Shown here: positions 34,961-46,168 of the stretch, one piece after another
How positions within the stretch are numbered: position 1 is the stretch's first letter
Layout: the number at the start of each line of letters is the position of its first letter
Origin: Xanthostigma xanthostigma
Lineage: Eukaryota; Arthropoda; Insecta; Raphidioptera; Raphidiidae
Direction: 5' to 3'
Assembly: GCA_963575645.1 (NCBI GenBank)
Contig: OY754469.1
Span: 37,344,753 to 37,408,752 of the forward strand
DNA length: 64,000 nucleotides
Notes under the pieces: model-generated
Database searches by the model: none
The model's input: the letters and a program-made list of their open reading frames with translations, nothing else
What the model was told of the DNA's origin: nothing
Program-made: the position numbers and the translations under genes

Positions 34961-35780
34961 ATAGACCTTAGTATTTGGTATTAATTTTAACTCGATACCT
35001 TTATCGGTTCCTGTGAAAAATGGTCTTGACGGAACCCTAAAAATTATGTTTGTTGCGTCATAATTACACATTTAATTAGAAGTTGATGCTTTTTGGATTT
35101 ATTCCTTCACTTATGCAATAAGACCCTTTTTCGTGCCAAATATTCAGACGCTGGATCAACGGGAAAATTTTTATGAGTGAGCCAAAATATAATTTTGATT
35201 TTTTAATGTATTAATTTAATAGTTTGAAGTTTTTACAGGACTATGAAGTTATTGAACTCAATATTTAATATTAATTTTTAACGTGGTACCTTAATCCGTA
35301 GTCTTGAAAACTTAATCAATACTTTTACCAATTAAAACTAAGGATTTCGGCTAAACTCTGTTGATTAATAATTCTTATTCAAAACGATGACCGTTCGAAA
35401 CCGGTACTTTCGGAAAGTTTTGTGTTTGCGATCACTGGCAAATACATAATTGCTGTACGGAAAGCAGCAATGGCAGCAACATCTGGCGTTTGAACTTCAA
35501 TATTACTAATAGACTGTTTGCAAGTTTATAACAGCGGTACGAAATGACGAAGTCGTATACTAAATCTTGGCTAATGACATACTTGCATACATGTGTTTAT
35601 ATATATATGTATTATTATTATATCCTCACGTCATTGTTTGAGGACGATGTCATATTCAGATTGGCCGAGCTAAGATTTGTCTTAAAGGACTAAAGTTTCC
35701 ACCGTTCATCGAAGAGAAGTTGAAAATCGACCAGAAACTAACAAATTATATATATATTTTTTTATTTATCCATACTTTAT
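34961..35780. other. Nothing recognised
   Basis: AT-rich sequence with no ORF above background, no inverted ends found. Confidence 0.4.
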
Positions 35781-35950
35781 ATGATTTCACCCGGGTACGG
35801 CAGATATAATTCTGCAAAATGTATTTCGTTTGCGGCCCGGCGTCGTAACGAATAGCTTTGAGAAAATTCTACCAGGATTGTTTCTGAACTAATAGTTTTT
35901 TAAGCGAATTCTATCAGCTTGCAAGATTTGACCTAAACAAACAAACATAT
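35781..35950 (-). mobile_element. Helitron-like family II fragment
   Basis: TTTCACCCGGGT, CTGCAAAATGTATTTCG and GCGGCCCGGCGTC match the 3' half of 1817-2217 in reverse. Both ends are lost. Confidence 0.65.
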
Positions 35951-35953
35951 ATA

Positions 35954-36695
35954 CAGAGTGTCCCATTAAGAATGGGACATAGAACAACCGCAGATTCTCC
36001 AATTGAAAATAAAACGATTAAGCGAAATATGCTTAGATAAAATGTTACTCGCTCTATCAGTGACATACGACAGGAGTAAGTAATGCTTGTACCCCTTCTA
36101 AATGTTACGCCGCTGTCTAAATTTTAATTTTGACTATAATTTTATTTTTTTTGATATTTTCTAAGTCAATAATGTACACTTGTTAGTTTGTTGTAAAGTC
36201 TTAAAGATAGATAGACATGTACTTTTTATTTGTATTATTATTAATAATATTCATTTTTACAATTTTGTCTTAAAAAAACTGCGAATATCTCGAAAACCAA
36301 TGACTTTACAACAAACTAACAAGTGTACATTATTGACTTAGAAAATATCAAAAAAATTAAAATTATAGTCAAAGTTAAAATTTAGACAGCGGTGTAACAT
36401 TTAGAAGCGGCACAAGCATTACTTACTCCTGCCGTACGCCACTGGTAGAGCGTACTGAACTAATTTTTTTATTGTTAGGTGCATTTTATGATATTTAACA
36501 AGTGTGCCGATTTGAGTAAAATTATACGGTGTATTAAAAAAATTATGGACATTAATAATTTTTCAGTTTTCAACTTCAACACCCCGTATTTCAGAAACGA
36601 GTAACATTTTATCTAAGCATATTTCGCTTAATCGTTTTATTTTGAATTGGAGAATCTGCGGTTGTTCTATGTCCCATTCTTAATGGGACACCCTG
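35954..36695. mobile_element. 742-bp foldback element
   Basis: Ends CAGAGTGTCCCATTAAGAAT and ATTCTTAATGGGACACCCTG begin long inverted arms. The outer arm is 35954-36048 against 36596-36695, and the inner arm (CAGTGACATACG.. against ..CGTACGCCACTG) is 36058-36200 against 36295-36440. About 140 bases near 36455-36595 occur on one side only. TATATA flanks both ends, compatible with a TA-type target. Non-coding. Confidence 0.8.
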
Positions 36696-37722
36696 TATAT
36701 ATACATTGCAAGTTCAATAAAGGTTTGTCAAAATAGACAATGGTCTTCTATTAGAAGATATGTAATATTACAATAGATGTAAAGTCGACAAAAAATTTTG
36801 CCGCAACCTGTATTGTTATATTGTATAATATTATAAGTACCTAGGAATATTACATCTAAATAAGTAAAATATTATAGTGAATTAGTAATTCAAGCCGTAT
36901 TATGTAAATGAGAAATGATATTATAATTACTATTATGAGTTAATTAAACAAGGATGAGAACAACAATGCAGATATTCAGTTGTGGCATCTCTACTGTAAG
37001 CTTACAGTGACTTAAACCATTCACATTGACGTCGTTGATAAAGATATATTATTGTAACAATAAAAATTAATTATTAATTATTATTATTGTTAAGCTTTTA
37101 TTATACTTTATAGTTTATCCGAAATACGAATTATATAAGATCAGAATCATATTAAATGAGCTCAGAGCTCAGTGTGTGTAATGTGCTGTGCAATGCAATA
37201 CGTGACTCCTGATCATGCGTGATGACAGTTCACACCTCTGCAGTCTGCACTCTTGTGTAGTGTGTACTATCTAGTACGACTCGCTCTGTGAGCGACTCTT
37301 TTTAGTGAGCGGATCGCACGGACCCAGCTTCCAATAAAGAGCCAAGTGGACAGATCACTAGAAGACAACACTCTTTTTGTCAAGCTTAAATTAATTTAGA
37401 ATATGCTAAATTTTCACCATGAAAATGTACCAGAGTTCTCAAATTAGTAGAAACGCCACTGATGCGATATATTGTGGACTGTGTGCAGTTTACCCATCCT
37501 TAATTTAATAAGGATTAAAATTTGAGAACGTGTACTTATAAATTCAATGTATCCTCGCTGCGCCTTGTTTTACCCCGAGACGCTTCACAGATATTTGCTT
37601 TTATTTATAATAACATATTTATTAATATCGTATGACTTCTGAGCCTGTAATTATATGGGATTAATACACTGTGTACCGAAATAACCGGCGCTTAAAGGGC
37701 CTTGGAATGGTTTCGTTGTGTA
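36696..37722. other. Unassigned
   Basis: Mostly AT-rich. 37150-37380 is GC-richer with words such as GACTCGCTCTGTGAGCGACTC and could be an old LTR or promoter, but neither boundaries nor a second copy are visible. Confidence 0.35.
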
Positions 37723-38076
37723 AGGTCGCTGCACACAGGGCTGGAAACACTGCTTGGACTTCTACAGGCCGGCTCGCTAGCTCACAAAATTTTAAAATTA
37801 GAACAGGGGCTACTTTTCTAGCTAGGTCCTCTGCTTGCTCTGAACAAGAACCAATCAGGAAACAGTATCTTGTCACGTGGTCGACATGAACAAACGCCCA
37901 CAATCCAACATGGAGTCATTCTGCTCAGAGTCAGACAACAGACACGTTTTGATCTGTGTTTATATTTGATCAGTCACTGCGCGCGCACTAGACCTATCCA
38001 CAAAACAAGCTTGAAAAGATGTCTCGTGTGAAGCGAAAACTATAGTAATCAAATCCAGCTTCATGTGAAGCGGCCT
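37723..38076. mobile_element. PIF-like MITE, diverged copy
   Basis: Ends AGGTCGCTGCACACAGGGCTGG and AGCTTCATGTGAAGCGGCCT are related to those of 41540-41914, and the interior shares the CACGTGG..GAACAAACGCCCACAA block. Flanks (GTA and TAA) no longer match. The paired frames on both strands here are not genes. Confidence 0.6.
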
Positions 38077-38496
38077 TAAGTCATCCGTAGTTACACATAG
38101 TGAGAGAGAGACAACATGAGTGTGACCAATCGGCAATCGCTATCCTTTACCTGGCAAGTAACTACAGTACTGCGCCGAGAGAGATAGATATGTGCCGAAA
38201 GGTCACACTGTCTCTTTTTTCTATGGTTACGCGTCACGACTTGAGCAGTCCATGAGTGTATATTGTCGAAGCTTTTAGCCATAAAAACGCGTAAAAATGT
38301 CGTTCGCACGCGACGAAATACAAAACATATGCAAGTAGTAACAGCATGTATGTACTATGTATATATAGGTCGTTCATGCATAACTGATTGCCTTCTCACA
38401 GAGATCATCATCAATATCCGTCAATGCTGCCACTGAACGTACTATATATACAGAATGACTCAGAAGACGTTGGCTAACTTTGCCACTTATGTTTTA

Positions 38497-38843
38497 CTAG
38501 CTGTCCCGTCTGGTTTCACCCGGATGCAAAAGAACGGATGGTGGGAGGGTAATGAGGACGCACGTTTATCTTAGTTTAGCGAGATGAATATTGTGTCCAA
38601 ATTTCATGATGATCGGAGTTACCGTTCAAAAGTTTTGTAAGACGGACAAATTTTGAGTTATATTTTGCAACATTTTTCATTGGTGCTCCACTGTTATTGG
38701 TGTAGCGCGGTATTATATAGCCTTCCTCGATAAATGGGCTATCCAACAAAAAAATATTTTTCAATTCGACTCAGTAGTTCCTGAGGTTAGCGCGTTCAAC
38801 CAAACAAACAAACAGGCTCTTCAGCTTTATATATTAGTATAGA
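38497..38843 (-). mobile_element. Complete short Helitron-like element, family I
   Basis: Minus strand: TCTATACTAATATATAAAG start after A, end GGGACAGCTAG before T. It lacks the tRNA-like insert of other copies. 347 bp. GAGCGCGTTAGCGC-type words and the ATGAAATTTGGACACAA block are shared with 42226-42781. A 62-codon frame inside repeats in sister copies and is not a gene. Confidence 0.8.
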
Positions 38844-39654
38844 TTACAACTGCAATGTTATGAAATAAAATCACTACATATTATAAAACAAAGTCTGTCT
38901 GAACGCGATAAACTCAAAAACTACCGAACGGATTTTCATACGGTTTTCACCAATGGACGGAGTGATTCAAAAGAAAGGTTTATGTGTATAATTAATTAAT
39001 GTTTTGTGTAAATTGGTTGAAATATGACGATGATTGTTGAAGACGTCGGAAAAAATCAAGCCGACTGGGAGCTTTCATTGAAAACGCTGCCTAATCCCTT
39101 TGAGATAATATAAAAAAACAATGTATGGTGGAATTGTTCCTCTTTTATAGGTCTACAGAAAAGTCCGCTACGACATATTATTATGTCTATCTTTTAAGGA
39201 CAGCTTACTATAGTTTTAATGTTAAGCGCTTTTCGTGGATATCAATTTTGCAACGTAAGTCAACGAAAAATTACTATATAAAGAATTATAACCATTCAAA
39301 TCTTTGATTAACGTCTGATTAGAACTCTTCAATAAATAAATGAAAAATTGATCGATAATTCTATTTATTGAAGAATTATAATCATTGTCAACACTTAATT
39401 TTATATCGCCACATATGCAAATTATAAATATTATATGTGAATTTTAAAATCTTTGATTAACGTCTGATTAGAATTCTTCAATAAATTGTGTGAAAAATTG
39501 GTCGATAATTTTATTTATTGAATATGTGAATTTTGTTACGGTATATAGTACGTAATTTAAATTAATAAATTTAAAGAATAACTACTGCATGCTACATTGT
39601 TAAGAAACACCCATTGTTACAATACTATAATAGAAAAATTGACTTCTTAAACAA
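38844..39654. other. Penelope-type tail repeats, otherwise unassigned
   Basis: AATCTTTGATTAACGTCTGA followed by TCTTCAATAAAT occurs near 39299 and 39451, each with TTGATCGATAAT or TTGGTCGATAAT and TTATTTATTGAA, i.e. repeated outer parts of the Penelope-type tail. Nothing recognised in 38850-39290. Confidence 0.45.
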
Positions 39655-39722
39655 TGTCACCGTCGGGATACGAACCCCGAATCTTTCCACTCTCGCGGCG
39701 GACTCAGTTTCATTACTCCACA
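39655..39722 (-). repeat. tRNA-like (SINE head) sequence
   Basis: On the minus strand GGGGTTCGTATCCCG is a good B box and TGGAGTAATGAAACTGAG a weak A box about 35 bases before it. It does not fold into an intact tRNA. Confidence 0.45.
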
Positions 39723-39813
39723 GTGATACAAACAACATCAATCAATCATTCTAATATATAACAAATTGTAACTATTTTTTCAAATCATGCTAGAGTTAAT
39801 TTCTTAGCTTAAC

Positions 39814-40298
39814 AAGTAAATAAAATTGTCGACCAATTTTTCTCAGACCATACGATATATTGACAAAAAATAATAAAAATACAAATCAATATAACACAAG
39901 ATGACGTTTCGATCCGGATTTGGATCTTCTTCAGAAATATCTAAAAAATATAAAAATTAATTAGTATTACGTAATTTATTATCTAATAGATTTCACGCAA
40001 ACTTTGAATGATTAAAAAAATAATGAAAAATTAATTAATTAATTTTTCATTATTTTTTGAATCATTCAAAGTTTCAATCTTGCGTGAAATCTATTAGATA
40101 ATAAATTACTTAATACTAATTAATTTTTATATTTTTTAGATATTTCTGAAGAAGATCCAAATCCGGATCGAAACGTCATCTTGTGTTATATTGATTTGTA
40201 TTTTTATTATTTTTTGTCAATATATCGTATGGTCTGAGAAAAATTGGTCGACAATTTTATTTACTTGAAGAGTTCTATTCAGACGTTAATCAAAGATT
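39814..40298. mobile_element. Penelope-like inverted dimer with 17-18 bp TSD
   Basis: Two near-identical arms (39816-40036 and 40037-40264) meet at AAAAATTAATTAATTAATTT. Each arm carries the hammerhead-like motif: minus 39903-39936 and plus 40146-40178, CTGAAGA, A, GATCC, loop, GGATC, GAAACGTC. The right arm continues with GACGTTAATCAAAGATTT. Outside lie TTAATTTCTTAGCTTAAC (39796-39813) and TTAATTCTTAGCTTAAC (40299-40315), a target duplication with one length difference. So the pair inserted as one unit. Confidence 0.8.
40146..40178 (+). ncRNA. Hammerhead-like motif with perfect stem II
   Basis: CTGAAGA, extra A, GATCC/GGATC stem, AAATCC loop, GAAACGTC. Identical copies at 56791-56822 and, inverted, at 39903-39936. 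Being kept unchanged in three copies suggests a selected or recent sequence. Confidence 0.5.
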
Positions 40299-40315
40299 TT
40301 AATTCTTAGCTTAAC

Positions 40316-40790
40316 GTTAGATATGAACCTTCACAGAAGCGAGAGGTATGGGTGAATCAAAGATGAAATTGTTTTTTTTTTCATTAAGCAATTCCTAAGT
40401 CACATAATATTGTATTAGAGGTACTGAATTGGAACATCTTGTATATATGTACATATGTTACCCCAAGTTACCTCAAATTCAAGATGTTGTCACGAAACTC
40501 TGCTGATGCCGTTACTTTACATCAATCTTCTGCGATTATTTTATTTATTTTTATTTTATTGTAATTTCTTCCATGCACGTTCAATATTCCGTTATTGAAC
40601 GAAATGCATCTGACAACATGCATCAAACCACTTAAACGAATCTCAGATTTTTACAGAAACCTATCTTGGATCGCATTGTCAGAAAATCTTATTTGATAAT
40701 GACCTGAAATTGTGATCACGAAATTACACTTTTTATATACGCATGAACAGTCTAATGTCGTTGTTAAACTCTTTGTTATGTAGAACTTAA
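40316..40790. other. Nothing recognised
   Basis: AT-rich spacer before the mariner relic; no ORF or element ends. Confidence 0.4.
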
Positions 40791-40959
40791 GGTTGTATCT
40801 AAAGGGTCTTCCAAACTTTGACAGTTGATAGCGGACATCTTGTTGAAGCTGTCATTAATTCAGTCAGTTTTGTCAAATCACCATGTACGTTTAACAGCAC
40901 GTGCAAATGATAAAATTGTTTTATCAAAATAGGTGTTCTGTTCGGGCAACCTTCATCAA

Positions 40960-41536
40960 AAAATCATTTTTAGCGAGAGGCCCATTTCTGGATGAATGGG
41001 AACATGAACAAACAAAATTGTCAAATTTGGGACGATACGACACATGAGATCCAAGAACGTCTAATGCATCCCGAAAAAGTCACTGTTTGGTGTGGATTTT
41101 GGGCTAGCGGCGTCATAGCTCCATATTTCTTTGAAAACGACGTTGGCCAGGCCATCATCGTCAACGCCGAGCGCTATAGGTCGATGATTACCAACTTCGT
41201 TTGGCCTGAATTGGATGATATAGACACCAACGACTTGTGGTTTCAACAGGACGGCGGTACGTGCCACACAGCTCATGCCACATTGAAGCGGTTTGAGGGC
41301 ACGGTCAACTCACGTGGAGGTGATGTAAACCGGCCACCGAGATGGCGCGATTTGAGCCCGTTAGATGTTTTCTTGTGAGGTCAATGCGAATAAGCCACAA
41401 ACCACACTGGCCTTCAAAGCCAACATAACCCATGCCATCGGTCAAATTCAGCCTGATTTATGCGCCAGAGTCATGGAAAATTGGGCATTTCGGATGCACG
41501 CCACCCAGAGAAGCCGCGGCAGACATTTTAACGATG
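40960..41536 (+). pseudogene. Tc1/mariner transposase, catalytic domain relic
   Basis: A DDE transposase cuts and rejoins element ends. The longest open part (40992-41378) reads MNGNMNKQNCQIWDD, then HPEKVTVWCGFWASGV, PYFFEND and WFQQDGGTCHTAH, ending SPLDVFL. These are the signatures of insect mariner-like transposases, the second catalytic Asp being in QQDG. Just upstream, KIIFS (40960-40974) followed by a one-base loss precedes the first Asp. The Trp codon expected after FFL is TGA, and from 41377 the protein resumes in another frame (NANKPQTTLAFKANITH to RGRHFND). Thus it has two frameshifts, a stop and no N-terminal HTH. It is then cut at 41539 by a MITE. Confidence 0.9.
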
Positions 41537-41539
41537 TTA

Positions 41540-41914
41540 AGGCCGCTGTACACGAAGCTAGAAACGCTGCTAGATTCCTCGCTAGATTTGCCTACTAGTT
41601 TTCTAGCGATGGTTTTCTTGATTGCTGTTAAGTGCTCGCTTCACACGAGACTATTTTTCAAGTGTGTTTTGTGGATAGAGCAAAACGTGTCTGTTGTCTG
41701 GCAGAATGACGCCACGTGGGCGTTTGTTCAAGTGCCCACGTGAAGATACTGCTTCAGCAACAAATCTAGCAGGGAAAATAGCCACTGTTCTAATTTTAAA
41801 ACCTATCTTCTGAGCTAGCAAGGCAGCCCGCAGTGACGTCATTTCCAGCTTTGTACTTAGCCTACCGGCTAGCAGAACTCCTGGCAGCGTTTCTAGCCTC
41901 GTGTGCAGCGGCCT
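41540..41914. mobile_element. PIF/Harbinger MITE inserted in the mariner relic
   Basis: Terminal repeats AGGCCGCTGTACACGAAGC and CTCGTGTGCAGCGGCCT with TTA on both sides (41537-41539 and 41915-41917). Removing the MITE and one TTA rejoins the host frame to read HFNDVIFHT, as expected at the mariner C-terminus. This proves both the borders and the 3-bp duplication. Interior words GCTAGATTCCTCGCTAG are shared with 18060 and 44930. 375 bp, non-coding. Confidence 0.9.
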
Positions 41915-41917
41915 TTA

Positions 41918-42225
41918 TATTCCACACATAATGGCATCGATAGGCCTTTCAAACGAATAAAAAATTTCGATGATATCTCACACACACTTTGTTTTTTTTT
42001 AAATTTAAAGATAGGAAGCGCTTAATGAAAGACTTATTTATGGAAAAAAAATAACCGATGTACATAGAAAAACAGTAGGAAAGTTGTAGAAAAATTTTGT
42101 TTGAAGTGGAAATTGTGCAAAAACTATGTCAAATAAATGTTTACACGCTTGCAACAAAACATCGTTTCATCCGATCAATTATTTTTCGAAAAGAATCAAT
42201 TTAAAATTCTACAATGCTTTTATTA
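41918..42225. other. Mariner 3' remnant and AT-rich spacer
   Basis: TATTCCACACATAATGG continues the C-terminal end and 3' UTR of the mariner relic; the far inverted end of that element was not identified. Confidence 0.5.
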
Positions 42226-42781
42226 TCTATACGACTATACTAATATATAAATCTGAAGAGTTTGTTTGTTTGTTTGAACGCGCTAATCTCACGAACTACT
42301 GGTTCAAATTGAAATTTTTTTTGTTGGAGAGCCCATTTATCGAGGAAGGCTATAGGCTATATAATATCACGCTACGACCATTAGAAGCGGAGCATTAATG
42401 AAAAATGTAGCAAAATGTATCTCAAAAATAAGCTTCTATTCAGGTGAACTGCACTAACTAAATATACTCATATTAGCGTTGTGAGTACACAACGTCGTAT
42501 GGCTCAATCGGTAGAGCATGCGACTGTGAATATCAATTTCTTCTAAGGATTACATTTAAATTTATTTTAATTTTATTTAATTAATCAAAAAAAAAAATTA
42601 TTAGTTTAAAAAAGTATAAATACTGCTTTTTATCGACAAAAGCTTTTGAACGGTAACTCCCATCATCATGAAATTTGGACACAACATTCATCTCGGTAAA
42701 TTAAGATGAATATGTGTACTCATGTTCCTCCCTTCCCCATTCGTTCTTTTACACCCGGGTGAAACCGGACGGGACCGCTAG
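42226..42781 (+). mobile_element. Helitron-like family I with truncated tRNA-like insert
   Basis: Starts TCTATACGACTATACTAATA after A and ends GGGACCGCTAG before T, with the 3' CACCCGGGTGAAACCGG hairpin. At 42494-42535 it holds CGTATGGCTCAATCGGTAGAGC, the D-arm half of the tRNA-Lys-like insert; the T arm has been lost. Confidence 0.82.
42494..42535 (+). repeat. tRNA-Lys-like insert, 5' half
   Basis: Contains an A box (TGGCTCAATCGGTAGAGC) and the anticodon arm with GTG where Lys has CTT. Deleted after TATCA. Confidence 0.6.
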
Positions 42782-43485
42782 TGAAGAAATATGCGTAGTC
42801 ACAATTATTTAAGGTCATTGTCAAACTAGATTTTCTAACAATGCTTTCTGTAACCCAGCATTCATGGTGCGTTAATTTTAAAAGAAATTCTTAAAAGTCG
42901 TTCACTTTGTACAACTATATAAATATTACGTAATCTTTGAACCTTTTATAATACCTGTAGCGTAACCAACAAAGAAAGCAGTCGCTTATAAAAACTTTTC
43001 AAAAATAAAGTAATATTTCCATACAGTTTAACAGTCAGTTTTCTCCTACAGAAACGTAAAATTTGAGAGCACATTTTGTGAGCGAAATGAAGCCTATAAT
43101 AAAGGAATGCCAGCCTATTTGCAGTGTAAGGAGGCTAATATAATGCCGGTTCATTGTATTGAAGTTTCCGAACTCTGTACACAAGATTAAAGTTAACGTT
43201 GTGATAGACGAAGAAGAAGAAGACGGCTGAGGAGGAGGGACGACGACGACGACGACGACGGCAAACAGGCACTGAACATGATCGTTCAATGTCTCGAACA
43301 CATTTCCATATATTTTGTATTACACTACTTGCACACACACGGAGGCAGAGTTCGTGCGGTTGGTTTAGTTTAATTTTTAGGGCACCGTAATCTCAAAAGG
43401 AAGAAAAAAAACAGAAACCTTAGGAGACGTGAGGCGTTTCTTCCATTTAAACCCATCCCCCTGCCCTTCCCGTGATATTCAAGAC
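42782..43485. other. Unassigned; GAA and GAC microsatellites
   Basis: 43208-43262 carries GAAGAAGAAG and a GACGAC run of about six units; frames crossing it are artefacts. No gene recognised. Confidence 0.5.
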
Positions 43486-43800
43486 CGCTGCACACGAGGC
43501 TGGTTTTGAACTTGAGCTTACTTCGAAGATGAAAATTATGTCACCGCGGGTTCTCGTGCGTGGTCACAAGATGAATTTTAAAATTTGAATCAGGGCCATT
43601 TTTTGTGCGTGTTTGTATGCTTGTTTTGAGCAAAAACTAATCAGGAAACAGTAACGTGCCACGTAGACTAGATGGGTAAACGCCCACAAACAAGCATTGC
43701 GTCATAGTGCGTGTTCTGTTCAGAGACAATACACGTTCACTTTTGTTAACATTCGACCTGTCACTGCGCGCGCATCAAAATTGTCTACAAAGCCAGATTC
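43486..43800 (+). mobile_element. PIF-like MITE fragment
   Basis: GACCGCTGCACACGAGGCTGG start, TGGGTAAACGCCCACAAACA and GCGCGCATCA interior, related to 37723-38076 and 19300-19500. The far end is not clear. Confidence 0.5.
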
Positions 43801-44137
43801 AATCATAGAGATATTAGACTAGAGTACGCGAATGAAAGTGTCTGCAATTCAGACAGAGAACAGTTCCTTATCTCTGTGGTAACTAGTGATACAAAACATA
43901 CAAAACAATGCAGATTTGAGTAAACAAATATCTGGTTTTCTGGAATTTTTGCAGCGTTTTCTCTCTCAACTGAGGACACTTGCACTTATGGCAAGCGTAC
44001 GAACTAGCGTACTCTATTACTTTTATCACTATGGCTTCAATACACGTTACATTAATAACTCTCTCTCTCGTATGTAATATTATATTAGGTACTTTTCCTT
44101 AGCTGCGCAGGAAAAATGAAGGATTAATTCTGAAAGA
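43801..44137. other. Nothing firmly recognised
   Basis: Short overlapping frames on both strands, no domain. 44055-44110 resembles 31045-31130. Confidence 0.35.
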
Positions 44138-44312
44138 ATCAATCTATCGATTACATTTAGAGAAAACAATTTATCACAAATTGTTTACAATTTAATTTTA
44201 AAGCGTTTTTTTTTTATTTCAAATAGATTGTTTCTTTAAATAAATAAAACGCTTTAAAATTGAGTTATAAACAATTTGTAATAAATTGGTTTCTCCAAAT
44301 GTAATCGATAGA
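44138..44312. repeat. Perfect-looking hairpin, 75-base arms
   Basis: CTATCGATTACATTTAGAGAA to TTTTAAAGCG is followed, after about 35 bases, by its inverse CGCTTTAAAAT to CTAAATGTAATCGATAG with a few changes. Probably a small foldback element. Confidence 0.65.
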
Positions 44313-44920
44313 CACTAATGGACTTGAAACATTTTTTGCAGGTATCTTCTATAAAATAGCTGATTGTCACATCATAATAAGTATGTCTTTCATATTTTTG
44401 ACAGCTGTATGAGTACCCATTTGCAATCTATTTGTGTTGTTTACAAAAACTACACTTGTTTTGCTATCTATAGTAATAGTTACTAAAATGTCGCTATACA
44501 GACGTGAAAACCAGCTACATTACAGGAAGCTGTGCAAAAATTTTTTTTTGCGTTTCGTGTAAATTCGGACGTTATCGGCACCAACTCCGTAATACTGTAA
44601 AACGCATCAGGACGATCAAAGTGGCTGCGAAAGAGATAAAAGCCGCGCAGTGTCAGAACAATAGAACATTGCGTGAGAATTGATGTACAGGCATCACACG
44701 ATAACGCCCCCTCTTTCTTTTGCAAGAACGGGGCGCAATGCAGACGTTGAATCGACGCATTAACTTCTACTCATGAGATTGCCACCAGAGAACGGCTGCA
44801 TGTCGTTCACGTTCCATATTATGTCTCCAAAAATAACCGATGAATGGTTCCCGCAGGAAAACAAGCAAAACTGACATAATATGATTTCGTTTATATTGCA
44901 GTACGGATTGTCAGAAAATC
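44313..44920. other. Nothing recognised
   Basis: An 80-codon minus frame at 44483-44725 has no known domain and no support. Confidence 0.35.
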
Positions 44921-45490
44921 TGGTTTTGGCCGCTAGATTCCTTGGTAGGTTTCAAGTGTGCTGTGTCGCTGGGTTTCGTGGCTTTTATGTGATCGCTTTA
45001 CACGATACATGTATTGAAGCTGGCTTTGTAGATGGGTTTGATGCGCGCGCAGTGACAGTTCGAATGTTAACAAAAGTGAACGTTTATTGTCTCTGAACCA
45101 TATATTTAATAACTTCTATATTGCTAGTGGCCGTAAGTGGAAGCGTGGCCCATAAAGTGAGACAGCAAATGACTGTTTCTCTATCTCTTTCTTTTTACTG
45201 GATCCATTGTACGTAGTGGGGCAATTAGTAAGTGGAATAGAGCAAGCTTAGTTCCATGTGCAAACTGACGTGCATCCGTTCACGGACATGCGCATGAGAC
45301 TCAGAGTATAATAAGTGAGACAGACGTATAAATGCCTGCACCGTAGTGTTTAAGTCTTTCTCCCGATCTCTGCTAGCAATATATAGGTATTAAATATATG
45401 CTCTGAAGAACATACACTATGACGCCATGTTTGTTTGTGGGCGTTTGCACGTGTCGCCCACGTGACAAGATAGTGTTTCCTCGTGCTAAA
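44921..45490 (+). mobile_element. Copy of the 18.0-19.7 kb TIR family
   Basis: Shares CGCGCAGTGACAGTTCGAATG, GCCCATAAAGTGAGACAGCAA and CGCATGAGACTCAGAGTATA with the 18036-19682 element. It includes the intact site AAGTCTTTCTCCCG with one TTAA-type word near 45353, the uninterrupted form of the site hit at 18178. Segment order differs, so it is rearranged. Confidence 0.6.
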
Positions 45491-45874
45491 AACAAACAGA
45501 GAAGCAAGCTTGAATTATAGTGTCCATATCAAAGGTTTCTTCCCTCTTCCAAGAGAATTTATTGATTGTTTGAGAGCCACTGACTTGTAAGCGGGGAGTT
45601 TTTGTTTCTGATTCTCAGGTGTTCTCAACAACTTTAAACAACACAATGGGCCGCGATACTATTGAAATTGTAAATTAGAATCATGTCACGAGAAATACAG
45701 CTGCGAGCTGGTTAAATATTGGGTCTAGTCTAAACTATGCCATACGCCTGAGAACAGCAAGTTCTGCCAACTTAAACACGTTGATAGACCGATTTACAAT
45801 TAAATTTTCCCATTGTTATGAAAATATAGATGTGTCAGAAGAAACTGGACATTTTTAATCGATTATACAGAATG

Positions 45875-46138
45875 ACACTTTCCAACATTACCGAGTTTTC
45901 GACTATTTTTCTATTTCTAAAAAAAGCACAAAAGTTGAACATGGAACATGGTTATGCATTCAGTGGATATCACTATATCTAAAATCTCGCTAAACATATC
46001 TATAGCTAAAAATCTATTGGTTTTTAGGCAATGCGCCCATAGACATTGTTTCTTAGTGACCTTTAAACTATAAAATAAAACCATTTTTGATCAATTTAAC
46101 CGAGAACCAAATCCCATAAGGTTTGTGCAGGGTCCTTT
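45875..46138. mobile_element. Half copy of the 63.2 kb TIR element
   Basis: AAAATCTATTGGTTTTTAGG, CAATGCGCCCATAGACA and ACCAAATCCCATAAGGTTTG up to GGTCCTTTT match the right half of 63221-63700. The left end is missing. Confidence 0.7.
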
Positions 46139-46168
46139 TCTACTCATTGACTTTGCAATGTCTTCTAA

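Noticed and set aside
36046-36455. hAT MITE with CAGTG ends in the foldback element
   Set aside because: The octamers outside the ends are inverted (CGCTCTAT and GTAGAGCG), not direct, so they belong to the larger palindrome and are not a target duplication.
37661-37903. Paired frames on both strands
   Set aside because: They overlap the ends of a MITE and are not kept in related copies.
41061-41276. Minus-strand frame
   Set aside because: Shadow of the mariner transposase relic on the plus strand.
43035-43338. Frames with runs of Val, Ser and Arg
   Set aside because: Caused by GAA and GAC microsatellites.
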